This document shows, in pieces, positions 45,809 through 55,883 of a stretch of DNA of 64,000 nt. A program made the position numbers and the translations under genes. This DNA comes from Sphingobium indicum B90A (lineage in GTDB: Bacteria > Pseudomonadota > Alphaproteobacteria > Sphingomonadales > Sphingomonadaceae). Below the pieces are notes generated by a model. It was given only the letters and a program-made list of their open reading frames with translations. It ran no database searches and was not told where the DNA came from. The DNA lies in NCBI RefSeq assembly GCF_000264945.2, contig NZ_CP013070.1, positions 3,552,501-3,616,500 of the forward strand, given 5' to 3'. Positions within the stretch are counted from its first letter, which is position 1. The number at the start of each line of letters is the position of its first letter.

Positions 45809-45889
45809 CGTCATCCCGGCGAAAGCTGGGATTTCGTGCCGCCAGGCAGTGCCCTATCGCCTGAGATCCCCGCTTTCGCTGGGATGACG
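45809..45889. repeat. REP-like double hairpin, second copy
   Basis: CGTCATCCCGGCGAAAGCTG on the left and CCCCGCTTTCGCTGGGATGACG on the right, of the same family as the serC-serA copy at 29527. It fills the gap before recQ. Confidence 0.7.
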
Positions 45890-45938
45890 ATAGCGGGAAG
45901 CTGGCCCCACCGCCCTCAAATCGCTACAGCCCCTCCCC

Positions 45939-47711
<1,773 letters not shown>

Positions 47712-47728
47712 GCTTGAGAGCAACGCGC

Positions 47729-48012
47729 TCCTGCGGAGGCAGGAGCCTAGGCCGCGTGGACAAATTCAAGATTCGCCTGACTGAGGGATTTGGGTGGAGA
47801 GGGGCCATTCCCCTATTCGTCACCCCGGGCTTGACCCGGGGTCCCGCTGCCTTGGGCTGGGCGCGGACTCAGAAAGAAAGCGGGACCCCGGATCAAGTCC
47901 GGGGTGACGGTAAATGATGTCCGCTCATGGCCATTTCCCGACATTCCGAATTTGTCCACGCGGCCTATTGCTGACGTCTGAACTGGGCTCCTGCCTTCGC
48001 AGGAGCACGTTG
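47729..48012. repeat. CTCCTGCGAAGGCAGGAG repeat split by a MITE insertion
   Basis: Left arm CGCTCCTGCGGAGGCAGGAGC (47727-47747) and right part CTGAACTGGGCTCCTGCCTTCGCAGGAGC (47977-48005) belong together; the MITE copy C sits between them. Removing the MITE and one TA leaves GGAGCCTATTGCTGACGTCT, an uninterrupted repeat of the 34028 type. Confidence 0.65.
47750..47965. repeat. MITE-like element, copy C (full length, TA-flanked)
   Basis: 216 bp with perfect 18-bp terminal inverted repeats GGCCGCGTGGACAAATTC (47750-47767) and GAATTTGTCCACGCGGCC (47948-47965), flanked on both sides by TA (47748-47749 and 47966-47967). The interior has the GTCACCCCGGGCTTGACC inverted repeat (47818-47908). Best-preserved member of the family. 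Confidence 0.78.
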
Positions 48013-48079
48013 CTCCTTGGCCAACCCCCTTGAATCCCGCCGTCCACAGGCGCAAGGAGGCCCGCAAAGGAGTCCGCCC

Positions 48080-48508
48080 ATGTTCCGCCAGCTTACCAAA
48101 AGCCTCTACGTCTCTCCGCAGATCAGCGTCGATCAGGTGGCGGAGGCCAAGGCGCTGGGCGTCACCGTCATCATCAACAACCGCCCCGACGACGAGGAAC
48201 CGGGCCAGACCAACGGCGCGGAGATCGAAGCCGCCGCCAAGGCCGCCGGCATCGCCTATGCCGCCGTGCCCGTGGCCCATGGCGGCTTCTCCCCCTGGCA
48301 ACTCGACGGCATGGCCGCCGCGCTGGAACAGGCGGGCGAGGGCAAGATCCTCGCCTATTGCCGCTCCGGCACGCGCAGCACATTGCTCTGGGCGCTGACC
48401 CGCGCCCGCGCAGGCGATCACCCGGCGGCGCTGGCCGAGCAGGCCGCCTCGGCCGGATATGACGTCGCGCCCGTCCGCCAGATCATGGACGCGCTCGCCG
48501 CCGGTTGA
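48080..48508 (+). CDS. TIGR01244-family (DUF442) sulfurtransferase/phosphatase-like protein
   Basis: 142-residue dual-specificity-phosphatase-like/rhodanese-related protein. MFRQLTKSLYVSPQISVDQVAEAKALGVTVIINNRPD is the family start; the active-site cysteine lies in AYCRSGTRSTLLWAL. Relatives (Blh, BigR-operon Blh domain) act in sulfide or persulfide metabolism. ATG 48080 is behind AAAGGAG. The TGA overlaps the ATG of the flavoprotein gene, so the two are translationally coupled and may work together in redox or sulfur chemistry. Confidence 0.85.
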   Translation: MFRQLTKSLYVSPQISVDQVAEAKALGVTVIINNRPDDEEPGQTNGAEIEAAAKAAGIAYAAVPVAHGGFSPWQLDGMAAALEQAGEGKILAYCRSGTRSTLLWALTRARAGDHPAALAEQAASAGYDVAPVRQIMDALAAG

Positions 48509-49692
48509 TGTCCGCAACACCGGAAACCTATGACGCCATCGTCCTGGGCGCTGGCGGCGCCGGCCTCATGTGCGCGGCCATGGCGGGCCAGCGGGGCAGG
48601 CGCGTGCTGGTCATCGACCATGCCGATCAGGCGGGGAAGAAAATCCTGATCTCCGGCGGCGGCCGCTGCAATTTCACCAATATCCACACCGCGCCCGACC
48701 GCTATCTGTCGGCCAACCCCCATTTCGCCAAATCGGCGCTGGGCCGCTACACGCCGCAGGATTTCCTCGCCCTTGTCGAACGCCACGGCATCGCCTGGCA
48801 TGAAAAGACGCTGGGCCAGCTCTTCTGCGACCAGAGCGCCCGCCAGATCGTCGCCATGCTGCTTGCCGAATGCGAGGCGGGCGGCGTCGCGATCCGCCTC
48901 GGCCACGCCATCACCGCCGTCACCCATGCCGACGGCCGCTACAGCGTCACCCATGGCGGCAGGACCGCCACCGCCCCCGCGCTGGTCATCGCCACCGGCG
49001 GTCCGTCCATCCCGAAGATCGGCGCGACCGCCTTCGCCTACGATCTCGCCCGCCAGTTCGGCCTGAAGGTGGTCGAACCCCGCCCGGCGCTCGTCCCCCT
49101 GACGCTCGGCGGCGAAGACCTGTTGTTCCGCTCCCTCTCCGGCGTCTCGACCGAGGTCGTCGCCCGCCATGGCAAGACCGCCTTCCGCGAAGCCGCCTTG
49201 CTCACCCATCGCGGCCTGTCCGGCCCGGCGATCTTGCAGATTTCCTCCTATTGGCGGCATGGGGAGGCCATCGCCCTCGACTTCCTGCCCGACCAGGCGC
49301 CGGGCTGGCTTACGGAGGCGAAGCGCGGCAAGCCCCGCGCCACGCTGACGCAGAGCCTGCGCGGCCACCTGCCCGACCGTCTGGCCGACGCGCTGGCGGA
49401 GCGGCTCGCGCTGCCCGGCGATCTCGGCAATATCCCGGACCGCAAGTTGCAGGATGCCGAACGCCGCCTCTCGGCCTGGTCCTTCACCCCCAACGGCACC
49501 GAAGGCTTCGCCAAGGCGGAAGTCACCATCGGCGGCATCTCCACCGCCGGACTGTCCTCGCAGACGATGGAGGCGCGCCACCTCCCCGGCCTTTACGCCA
49601 TAGGCGAAGCGGTCGACGTCACCGGCTGGCTGGGCGGCTATAATTTCCAATGGGCGTGGGCGAGCGGCTGGGTAGCGGCCCAGTTTCTTTAA
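48508..49692 (+). CDS. HI0933/BaiN-like FAD-dependent oxidoreductase
   Basis: 394-residue flavoprotein of the HI0933 family. N-terminal Rossmann motif AIVLGAGGAGLMCAAMAGQRG, the family hallmark GKKILISGGGRCNFTN, ATGGPSIPKIG, and the C-terminal AEVTIGGISTAGLSSQTMEA and GWLGGYNFQWAWASGW. Related BaiN proteins reduce double bonds in bile-acid metabolism but most are uncharacterised. The ATG at 48508 is part of TGATG with the upstream gene. Convergent with the CDF exporter gene. Confidence 0.9.
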   Translation: MSATPETYDAIVLGAGGAGLMCAAMAGQRGRRVLVIDHADQAGKKILISGGGRCNFTNIHTAPDRYLSANPHFAKSALGRYTPQDFLALVERHGIAWHEKTLGQLFCDQSARQIVAMLLAECEAGGVAIRLGHAITAVTHADGRYSVTHGGRTATAPALVIATGGPSIPKIGATAFAYDLARQFGLKVVEPRPALVPLTLGGEDLLFRSLSGVSTEVVARHGKTAFREAALLTHRGLSGPAILQISSYWRHGEAIALDFLPDQAPGWLTEAKRGKPRATLTQSLRGHLPDRLADALAERLALPGDLGNIPDRKLQDAERRLSAWSFTPNGTEGFAKAEVTIGGISTAGLSSQTMEARHLPGLYAIGEAVDVTGWLGGYNFQWAWASGWVAAQFL

Positions 49693-49696
49693 TCCC

Positions 49697-49775
49697 AAAA
49701 AAGCAGCCCCGGCGCAAGGGAACGCCGGGGCCACAAAGAGGGATGTCCCGGCGCGAGGGGGGGAGAGCCGGGACA
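49697..49775 (-). terminator. Terminator region of the metal-exporter operon
   Basis: Read on the minus strand, CCCCGGCG and CGCCGGGG (49707-49714 / 49723-49730) form a stem followed by CTGCTTTTTT, a good rho-independent terminator. A second stem, TCCCGGC...GCCGGGA (about 49747-49776), precedes it. They lie 105-180 bp beyond the CDF gene and could also stop read-through from the plus strand poorly. Confidence 0.65.
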
Positions 49776-49880
49776 AAAGGGAAATAGGAAGGCCGATTTC
49801 CGTTTCAAGATGCTACTGAGAATTTTCTCGCGCATGCCTCGCCCTGTCTGGACGTTCCCGCATGCATCTCCGAAACCCGC

Positions 49881-50867
49881 CTACCCGCACTCCACCGTCA
49901 CATGCTCCATGCGCGGCAGGGCGCGGACCTGGCGGCGCACGGCGGCGGCGTCCGCGCCGGGGGCCAGGCTGACGATGGCGGCATGGGCATGCGGCCCGAT
50001 GCGCCAGACATGCAGGTCGCGGATGGTCGCCCCCTCCGCCTCCACCAGTCCCTTGATCCGCGCCGTCAGCGCCGGTTCGGCGGTGTCGAGCAGGATCGCG
50101 GCAGTATCCTTCATCAGCCCCCAGGCCCAGCGCGCGATCACCGCCGCGCCCAGCAGGCCCACGGCCGGGTCAAGCCACCACCAGCCCATATAGCGCCCCG
50201 CCAGCAGCGCCGCGATGGCCAACACCGACGTCAGCGCGTCGGTCAGCACATGCATATAGGCGGCGCGCAGATTATTGTCGGCATGGCCCTGCTTATGATC
50301 ATGGGCATGGCCGTGATGCCCGTGATCATGGCTATGGTCATGCCCCAGCAGCAGGGCGCTGATCAGGTTGATGACCAGGCCGATCACGGCCACCAGCGTC
50401 GCTTCGCCGAAAGCCACCTGCACCGGATCGAACAGGCGCATCGCCGATTCGACGGCGATGAACAGCGCCGTGAAGGCCAGGATCAAAGCGGAGGCGAAGC
50501 CGGACAGATCCCCCACCTTGCCGGTCCCGAAAGTATAGCGGGGATTGCGCGCATGCCGCCGCGCATAGCCATAGGCGGCCGCCGCCACCGCCAGCGCGCC
50601 CGCATGGGTCGCCATGTGGAAACCGTCGGCCAGCAGCGCCATCGACCCGCTCAGCCAGCCGAAGACGATCTCCACCACCATGGTCGCCGCCGTCAGCCAC
50701 ACGACCCACATCGTCTTGCGGGCATTCTCGTCATGTCCCCGGCTCAGATAGATATGGTCGAAATAATGGCTTTCCTCGCCCTCGTCCGCGCCGGTTGCGG
50801 GCATGGCACGGGCATGATCATGCTCCTCGGGATGATGGCCATGGTCGTGATCGTCATGCATGCTCAT
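49881..50867 (-). CDS. Cation diffusion facilitator, DmeF/CzcD-like metal exporter
   Basis: 328-residue inner-membrane CDF transporter. The N-terminus is histidine-rich (HDDHDHGHHPEEHDHARA), and a histidine loop (HDHSHDHGHHGHAHDHKQGH) lies between helices 4 and 5; the metal sites show HMATHAGAL-type ADGFHMATHAG and HVLTDALTSVLA. The C-terminal cytoplasmic domain (RDLHVWRIGPHAHAAIVSL) is typical. DmeF relatives export cobalt and nickel by proton antiport. Co-transcribed with the upstream RcnR/DmeR-type sensor, overlapping it by four bases. Confidence 0.92.
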   Translation of the reverse strand: MSMHDDHDHGHHPEEHDHARAMPATGADEGEESHYFDHIYLSRGHDENARKTMWVVWLTAATMVVEIVFGWLSGSMALLADGFHMATHAGALAVAAAAYGYARRHARNPRYTFGTGKVGDLSGFASALILAFTALFIAVESAMRLFDPVQVAFGEATLVAVIGLVINLISALLLGHDHSHDHGHHGHAHDHKQGHADNNLRAAYMHVLTDALTSVLAIAALLAGRYMGWWWLDPAVGLLGAAVIARWAWGLMKDTAAILLDTAEPALTARIKGLVEAEGATIRDLHVWRIGPHAHAAIVSLAPGADAAAVRRQVRALPRMEHVTVECG

Positions 50868-51136
50868 TTCCCGTAGCGCCGGATCAGCGCCAGCATCTCT
50901 TCCGCCGCGGCCTGTCGCGCTGCGTCGCTGATGCCCGGCCGGGCGACATGTTCGCGCATATGCTGGTCGATCAGCTCCTCCATCAGGCTGCCCACGGCTC
51001 CCCTGACGGAGGCGACCAGTTGCAGCGTTTCCGAACAGCCCGCATCGCCCGCCAATTGCCGTTCGACCGCGCCGATCTGCCCGGCGATGCGCCGCACCCG
51101 CGCCAACAGCTTGTCCCGATCCGCCACGATATGCAT
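50864..51136 (-). CDS. RcnR/DmeR-type metal-sensing repressor (DUF156/CsoR-FrmR family)
   Basis: 90-residue all-helical repressor. The ligand positions H2, C34, H59 and H63 match the His-Cys-His-His set of the nickel/cobalt sensor RcnR (H3, C35, H60, H64, offset by one), rather than the Cys-His-Cys set of copper sensors. The sequence RVRRIAGQIGAVERQL is the family DNA-binding helix. It overlaps the CDF gene (ATGA), and a C-tract inverted repeat immediately upstream fits its operator. Nickel/cobalt response is inferred from ligands and context. Confidence 0.9.
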   Translation of the reverse strand: MHIVADRDKLLARVRRIAGQIGAVERQLAGDAGCSETLQLVASVRGAVGSLMEELIDQHMREHVARPGISDAARQAAAEEMLALIRRYGK

Positions 51137-51156
51137 AGGATACCCCCCTATACTAT
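51135..51156. promoter_or_regulatory. Probable operator of the metal-sensing repressor
   Basis: ATAGGATA, then six C, then TATACTAT: an 8-6-8 inverted repeat with one mismatch around a C/G tract, the pattern bound by RcnR/CsoR-family repressors. It overlaps the regulator start codon (51134-51136) and a -10-like TATAGT (minus strand, 51157-51152), which would give an almost leaderless mRNA. Confidence 0.7.
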
Positions 51157-51203
51157 ATTCCCCGGAAAATCAATCCGTGCATTTCCTCTCGAAGCCCCTA
51201 AGA

Positions 51204-51274
51204 GTCTGTTTGGAAAATGCGCATATGCGCATTTTCGGTGCGGCAATCCGGCTTCGGCCGGATTTCCGAACAAG
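51204..51274 (+). promoter_or_regulatory. Two hairpins in the crtY leader
   Basis: A perfect 24-bp palindrome (51213-51236, GAAAATGCGCAT and its complement) is followed by AATCCGGC-TTCG-GCCGGATT (51245-51264), a stable TTCG-loop hairpin, ending seven bases before AAGGGG and 17 bases before the crtY ATG. TCTGTTTGGAAA and TTTCCGAACAAG at the two edges are partly complementary, so the whole block may be one folded repeat element. Confidence 0.55.
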
Positions 51275-51281
51275 GGGTGCG

Positions 51282-52442
51282 ATGGCGACCATGACCGATT
51301 GCGACCTGGCGATAGTGGGCGGCGGCCTGGCGGGCAGCCTGACCGCGCTCGCCTTCGCCATGCGCCATCCCCATGTCTCCATCCGGCTGCTGGAAAGCGG
51401 CGATACGCTCGGCGGCAACCATATCTGGTCCTTCTTCGACAGCGACGTGGATGCGGGCGACCGCTGGCTGGTCGAGCCGCTGGTCGCCCATCGCTGGCCC
51501 GAAGGCTATGAGGTCCGCTTCCCCGGCCATAGCCGTCAACTGGCCGCGCCCTATAACAGCATCACCTCGACGCGCCTCGACGCCCATGTCCGGGAGGTGC
51601 TGGGCGATGCCGTCCTGACCGGCGCGCAGGCCGTCGAACTGACGCCCACCACCGTCACCTTGTCCGATGGCCGCACCATCCGCGCCGGAGCCGTGCTGGA
51701 CGCCAGGGGAGGGGGCGACCTTTCCGCTCTGCGCTGCGGCTGGCAGAAATTCGTCGGCCAGACCCTGCGCCTGACTGCCCCCCACGGCCTGACCCGCCCC
51801 GTCATCATGGACGCCACGGTCGAGCAATGCGACGGCTATCGCTTCGTCTACCTGCTCCCCCGCGACGACCGGACGATCTTTGTCGAGGACACCTATTATA
51901 GCGACACTCCGGACCTCGACATCCCCGCGCTGGAGGGCCGCATCGCCGCCTATGCCAATGCGCAGGGCTGGCAGGTCGAGGCGGTCGTCCATGGCGAAAG
52001 CGGCGTCCTGCCGGTCGTCCATGGCGGCGATTTCGACCGCTTCTGGCCCCAGCATGACCCGGTGGCGCGGATCGGGGTGAGGGCGGCGATGTTCCAGCCC
52101 ATGACCGGCTATTCCCTGCCCGACGCCGTGCGTTTCGCCCAATGGCTGGCGGACGAATGGCCGATGGAGGGACGGCTGCTGGCGCATGCGACGCGGGAAT
52201 GGGCCGCCCTCCATTGGCGGCAGGGGCGCTATTACCGGCTGCTCGGCCGCATGCTGTTCGGCGCCGCCCGCCCCGCGCAGCGCTGGCGCATCTTCGAACG
52301 TTTCTATCGGCTCAGCCCCCCCTTGATCGGCCGCTTCTATGCGGGCCGCTCGACGCTTCGGGATCGCATCCGCATCTTGTGCGGGCGGCCCCCGGTGCCC
52401 ATAAGGGACGCCATGCGTGCATTGATGAGCCCTCCCGCCTGA
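51282..52442 (+). CDS. crtY: Lycopene beta-cyclase
   Basis: 386-residue flavoprotein that cyclises lycopene ends to beta-ionone rings. The N-terminal dinucleotide motif is DLAIVGGGLAGSLTALAFA, followed by the CrtY-type LLESGDTLGGNHIWSFFDSD, and later LDARGGGDLSALRCGWQKFVG, FVEDTYYSDTPDLD and GVRAAMFQPMTGYSLPDAVR. The ATG at 51282 is behind AAGGGG; a second ATG lies at 51291. It is the first gene of the carotenoid cluster, followed 13 bp later by crtI, and divergent from the metal-sensor operon. Confidence 0.95.
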   Translation: MATMTDCDLAIVGGGLAGSLTALAFAMRHPHVSIRLLESGDTLGGNHIWSFFDSDVDAGDRWLVEPLVAHRWPEGYEVRFPGHSRQLAAPYNSITSTRLDAHVREVLGDAVLTGAQAVELTPTTVTLSDGRTIRAGAVLDARGGGDLSALRCGWQKFVGQTLRLTAPHGLTRPVIMDATVEQCDGYRFVYLLPRDDRTIFVEDTYYSDTPDLDIPALEGRIAAYANAQGWQVEAVVHGESGVLPVVHGGDFDRFWPQHDPVARIGVRAAMFQPMTGYSLPDAVRFAQWLADEWPMEGRLLAHATREWAALHWRQGRYYRLLGRMLFGAARPAQRWRIFERFYRLSPPLIGRFYAGRSTLRDRIRILCGRPPVPIRDAMRALMSPPA

Positions 52443-52455
52443 TGAAGCGAACCCG

Positions 52456-53937
52456 ATGAACCGGAAAGCGATCGTCATCGGCGCGGGCTTTGGCGGCCTC
52501 GCGCTCGCCATCCGCCTGCAATCCGCCGGAATCGACACCACGCTGGTCGAGGCGCGGGACCGGCCCGGCGGGCGCGCCTATATGTGGGAAAAGGACGGCT
52601 TCGTCTTCGACGCCGGGCCGACCGTCATCACCGATCCCGATTGCCTGGGCGAATTATGGCGCCTGTCCGGCCACGACATGGCGGAGGATGTCAGCCTCGT
52701 CCCCGTCTCCCCCTTCTACCGGCTCAATTGGCGCGACGGCACCAATTTCGACTATTCCAACGACGAAACCGCCCTCCGCGCCCAGATCGCCAGGCTCAAT
52801 CCCGAAGATGTCGCGGGCTATGAAAGCTTCCTCGACTATGCGGGCGGCGTCTATGAAGAGGGGTATAGAAAGCTCGGCTCGGTCGCCTTCCTCGACTTCG
52901 CCTCCATGGTCCGCGCCGCCCCCGCGCTGATGAAGCATCAGGCGTGGCGCTCCGTCTATTCGGTCGTCTCCTCCCATGTGAAGAATGAGAAGCTCCGCCA
53001 GGCGCTCTCCTTCCACACGCTGCTGGTCGGCGGCAATCCGATGCAGACCAGCTCCATCTACGCCCTGATCCACAAGCTGGAGAAGGACGGCGGCGTCTGG
53101 TTCGCGAAGGGCGGCACCAACCGCCTCGTCCAGGCGATGGCGACGCATTTCGAGCGGCTGGGCGGCACGCTGCGCCTCGCCGATCCGGTGGTGCAGATCG
53201 AAACCTATGGCGACCGCGCCGTCGCCGTGCGCACCGCTTCGGGCTGGCGGGGGGAGGCGGACGCCGTCGCCTCCAACGCCGATCTGATGCACAGCTATCG
53301 CGACCTGATCGGCCATCATCCGCGTGGCCAGAAACAGGCGGAAAAGCTCGCCCGCAAACGCTGGTCGCCCAGCCTGTTCGTGCTGCATTTCGGCATCAGG
53401 GGAAGCTGGCCGGGCATACCGCACCATATGATCCTGTTCGGCCCGCGCTATGAGGGGCTGCTGACCGACATTTACGATCATGGCGTGCTGCCGCAGGATT
53501 TCTCGCTCTACCTGCACCACCCGACCGTCACCGATCCGTCGATGGCGCCGGACGGCCATTCGACCTTCTACGCGCTCGCCCCGGTGCCGCATCTGGGCAA
53601 GCTGCCGATCGACTGGGACAGGTTCGCCCCCGCCTATGCAGAGCGCATATTGGACGAGATCCAGCATCGCCTGATCCCCGACATCCGTTCGCGCATCGTC
53701 ACCCAATTTCATTATGCCCCGCCCGATTTCCGCCGCGACCTGTCGGCGCATCTGGGCAGCGCCTTCAGCCTGGAGCCGCTGCTCACCCAAAGCGCCTGGT
53801 TCCGCGCCCATAATCGCGACGATGTCATCCCCAACCTCTATCTGGTCGGGGCGGGCACCCATCCCGGCGCGGGCATCCCCGGAGTGGTCGGCAGCGCCAA
53901 GGCGACCGCCGCGCTGATGCTGGAAGATCTGGCGTAA
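52456..53937 (+). CDS. crtI: Phytoene desaturase
   Basis: 493-residue FAD-dependent CrtI that introduces the double bonds turning phytoene into lycopene. AIVIGAGFGGLALAIRLQ, VEARDRPGGRAYMWEKDGF, DAGPTVITDP, LSFHTLLVGGNPMQTSSIY, the substrate loop GGVWFAKGGTNRLVQAMA and the C-terminal signature YLVGAGTHPGAGIPGVVGSA are intact. Co-transcribed with crtY and with the LOG-family gene nine bases downstream. Confidence 0.97.
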   Translation: MNRKAIVIGAGFGGLALAIRLQSAGIDTTLVEARDRPGGRAYMWEKDGFVFDAGPTVITDPDCLGELWRLSGHDMAEDVSLVPVSPFYRLNWRDGTNFDYSNDETALRAQIARLNPEDVAGYESFLDYAGGVYEEGYRKLGSVAFLDFASMVRAAPALMKHQAWRSVYSVVSSHVKNEKLRQALSFHTLLVGGNPMQTSSIYALIHKLEKDGGVWFAKGGTNRLVQAMATHFERLGGTLRLADPVVQIETYGDRAVAVRTASGWRGEADAVASNADLMHSYRDLIGHHPRGQKQAEKLARKRWSPSLFVLHFGIRGSWPGIPHHMILFGPRYEGLLTDIYDHGVLPQDFSLYLHHPTVTDPSMAPDGHSTFYALAPVPHLGKLPIDWDRFAPAYAERILDEIQHRLIPDIRSRIVTQFHYAPPDFRRDLSAHLGSAFSLEPLLTQSAWFRAHNRDDVIPNLYLVGAGTHPGAGIPGVVGSAKATAALMLEDLA

Positions 53938-53946
53938 AGAGGACAT

Positions 53947-54528
53947 ATGAAGAGACTGGCAGTCTATTGCGGCTCGGCCACCCCGGCCGACCCCGCCTAT
54001 GTCGATGCCGCCCGCCATGTCGGGCGCGTGCTGGCGCGGCGCGGCATCGGCGTCGTCTATGGCGGCGGTCGCCTGGGCCTGATGGGCGCGGTGGCGGATG
54101 CGGCGCTGGAGGCGGGCGGCGAAGTGATCGGGGTCATCCCCGAAGCGCTGGTCGGCGCCGAAGTCGCCCATCGCGGCTGCACCGAACTGCGCGTCGTCCA
54201 GACCATGCACCAGCGCAAGCAGCTTTTCACCGACCTGTCCGACGGCTTCGTCACCCTGCCGGGCGGCGTCGGCACGATGGACGAATTGTGGGAAGCGATC
54301 AGTTGGGCGCAGCTTGGTTATCACCGAAAGCCGGTGGGCCTGCTGAACGTCGCGGGCTTCTACGACCAGCTCATCGCCTTCAACCAGCATATGGTGGAGG
54401 CAGGCTTCATCCGCGCCCAGCACGCCAATATACTGATCCACGCCAACGCCATCGAAGCCCTGCTCGACAGGATGGCGGCCTATCAGCCCCACGAAACCGT
54501 CTTCGCGATGAAGGCGGATCGGCTGTGA
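53947..54528 (+). CDS. LOG-family phosphoribohydrolase (short form)
   Basis: 193-residue cytokinin-activating-enzyme-like protein. YGGGRLGLMGAVADAALEAGG and the signature TLPGGVGTMDELWEAISWAQLG place it in the short LOG family that releases free base from nucleoside 5'-monophosphates. It is inserted in the carotenoid operon between crtI (9 bp before) and crtB (about 300 bp after, separated by a repeat element). A role in carotenoid synthesis is not known; it may simply be carried along. Confidence 0.9.
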   Translation: MKRLAVYCGSATPADPAYVDAARHVGRVLARRGIGVVYGGGRLGLMGAVADAALEAGGEVIGVIPEALVGAEVAHRGCTELRVVQTMHQRKQLFTDLSDGFVTLPGGVGTMDELWEAISWAQLGYHRKPVGLLNVAGFYDQLIAFNQHMVEAGFIRAQHANILIHANAIEALLDRMAAYQPHETVFAMKADRL

Positions 54529-54570
54529 TCAAGACGTCGTTCGTTTCGAGCGGAGTCGAACAATGGCTGG

Positions 54571-54745
54571 GCCGCGTGGACAAATTCGGAATGTCGGAAA
54601 TGGCCATGAGCGGTCATTAGTTTTCCGTCACCCCGGACTTGATCCGGGGTCCCGCTGCCTTGGGATAGGCGTGCACTCGGAAGAAAGCGGGACCCCGGAT
54701 CAAGTCCGGGGTGACGAATAGGGGGGAAGGTCCGCTCTCCACCCA
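54571..54745. repeat. MITE-like element, copy D (right end lost)
   Basis: Starts with the terminal repeat GGCCGCGTGGACAAATTC (54571-54588), matches copy B through the central inverted repeat (54627-54716) and stops at CTCTCCACCCA. It is bracketed by TTTCGAGCGGAGTCGA (54545) and TCTCGACTTCGCTCGAAACA (54760), arms of another palindromic repeat. This block fills the 298-bp gap between the LOG gene and crtB. Confidence 0.7.
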
Positions 54746-54826
54746 CGCCGTCCGCCGTCTCTCGACTTCGCTCGAAACAAGCCGAGGTCAGGTGACTTTC
54801 GCCACCACACACGGCATGTCCTGATA

Positions 54827-55780
54827 ATGCCCTCAGAATTTCCAGACCGCCCAACTCTCATCGCCCAGGCCCGCGAGAGCATCGCCCGCGGCTCCAAATC
54901 CTTCGCGCTTGCGTCCAAACTTTTCGACCGCCCAACCCGCGAACGCGCATGGCTGCTCTACGCCTGGTGCCGCAAATGCGACGACATAGCGGACGGCCAG
55001 GACCATGGCGGTACGATGCGCGGCGTCGCGGACGGCCAGGCGCGCCTCTCCACCATCCGCGTCCTCACCGATGCCGCGCTCCAGGGCGAACCCACCGGCG
55101 ACCCGGCCTTCGACGGCTTCGGCCTCGTCATGCGGGAATGCGCCATTCCGGAACGCTACGCCCATGACCTGATCGAAGGCTTCGCCCTCGACGCCCGCGA
55201 ATGGCGGCCCCGCAGCGAGGCGGACATGCTGCGCTATTGCTATCATGTCGCGGGCGCGGTCGGCTGCATGATGGCGATCTTGATGGGCGTCGACCCAGGC
55301 GATGAAGCCACGCTCGACCGCGCCTGCGACCTCGGCCTCGCCTTCCAGCTCGCCAATATCGCCCGCGACATCAGCGAGGATGAGGCCGCCGGCCGCTGCT
55401 ACCTGCCGGAGGAATGGCTGGTCGAAATGGACGTGCCCCCCGGCGAGCATATGAAGCCCTGGGTCCGCCCGCGCCTCGCCATCCTCGCCCGCCGCTTGGC
55501 CGACAGGGCCGCCGCCTATGAGGAAAGCGCCCGCCACGGCACCGGCGCCCTGCCGCCCCGATCCGCCTGGGCGGTGCTGGCGGCGGCGGGCATCTATGGC
55601 GGCATCGCCCGCGAAGTCGCCCGCCGGGGCGAGCACGCCTGGGACCGCCGCGTCGTCACGCCGAAGGGCGACAAGCTGGGCTGGGTTCTCCGCGCCGGCC
55701 TCCAGGTGCCGGGCCGCGCCCGCCGCTGGCCCGCCGCGCAGGCGCGTCCGGCCTCCCTGTGGACCCGCCCCCTAAGCTGA
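54827..55780 (+). CDS. crtB: Phytoene synthase
   Basis: 317-residue squalene/phytoene-synthase-family enzyme that condenses two geranylgeranyl diphosphates. The two aspartate-rich metal sites are DDIAD (residues 52-56) and NIARDISEDEAAGRCYLP (about residue 175). YHVAGAVGCMMAILMG precedes the second. First enzyme of the pathway, but separated from crtY-crtI by the LOG gene and a MITE, so it may have its own promoter. ATG 54827 has no strong ribosome-binding site. Confidence 0.95.
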   Translation: MPSEFPDRPTLIAQARESIARGSKSFALASKLFDRPTRERAWLLYAWCRKCDDIADGQDHGGTMRGVADGQARLSTIRVLTDAALQGEPTGDPAFDGFGLVMRECAIPERYAHDLIEGFALDAREWRPRSEADMLRYCYHVAGAVGCMMAILMGVDPGDEATLDRACDLGLAFQLANIARDISEDEAAGRCYLPEEWLVEMDVPPGEHMKPWVRPRLAILARRLADRAAAYEESARHGTGALPPRSAWAVLAAAGIYGGIAREVARRGEHAWDRRVVTPKGDKLGWVLRAGLQVPGRARRWPAAQARPASLWTRPLS

Positions 55781-55785
55781 CAGGC

Positions 55786-55818
55786 AAAAAAAGGGACCGA
55801 TACTTGCGTATCGGTCCC
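55786..55818 (-). terminator. Rho-independent terminator of glnK-amtB
   Basis: On the minus strand an 11-bp stem GGGACCGATAC / GTATCGGTCCC with loop GCAA is followed by seven T. It lies 66 bp past the amtB stop and five bases past the crtB stop, so it may also help end crtB transcription although the T-run suits the minus strand. Confidence 0.9.
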
Positions 55819-55883
55819 GAGGCATGTTCGCAGGAGGAACAAGGTGAGGCGGGCGGGCCGTTGATCGGCCCGCCCTGCCAATC

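Noticed and set aside
52654..54492. Long minus-strand open frame opposite crtI and the LOG gene (about 610 codons)
   Set aside because: It spans two well-supported plus-strand genes, has shadow-like composition and no recognisable motif.
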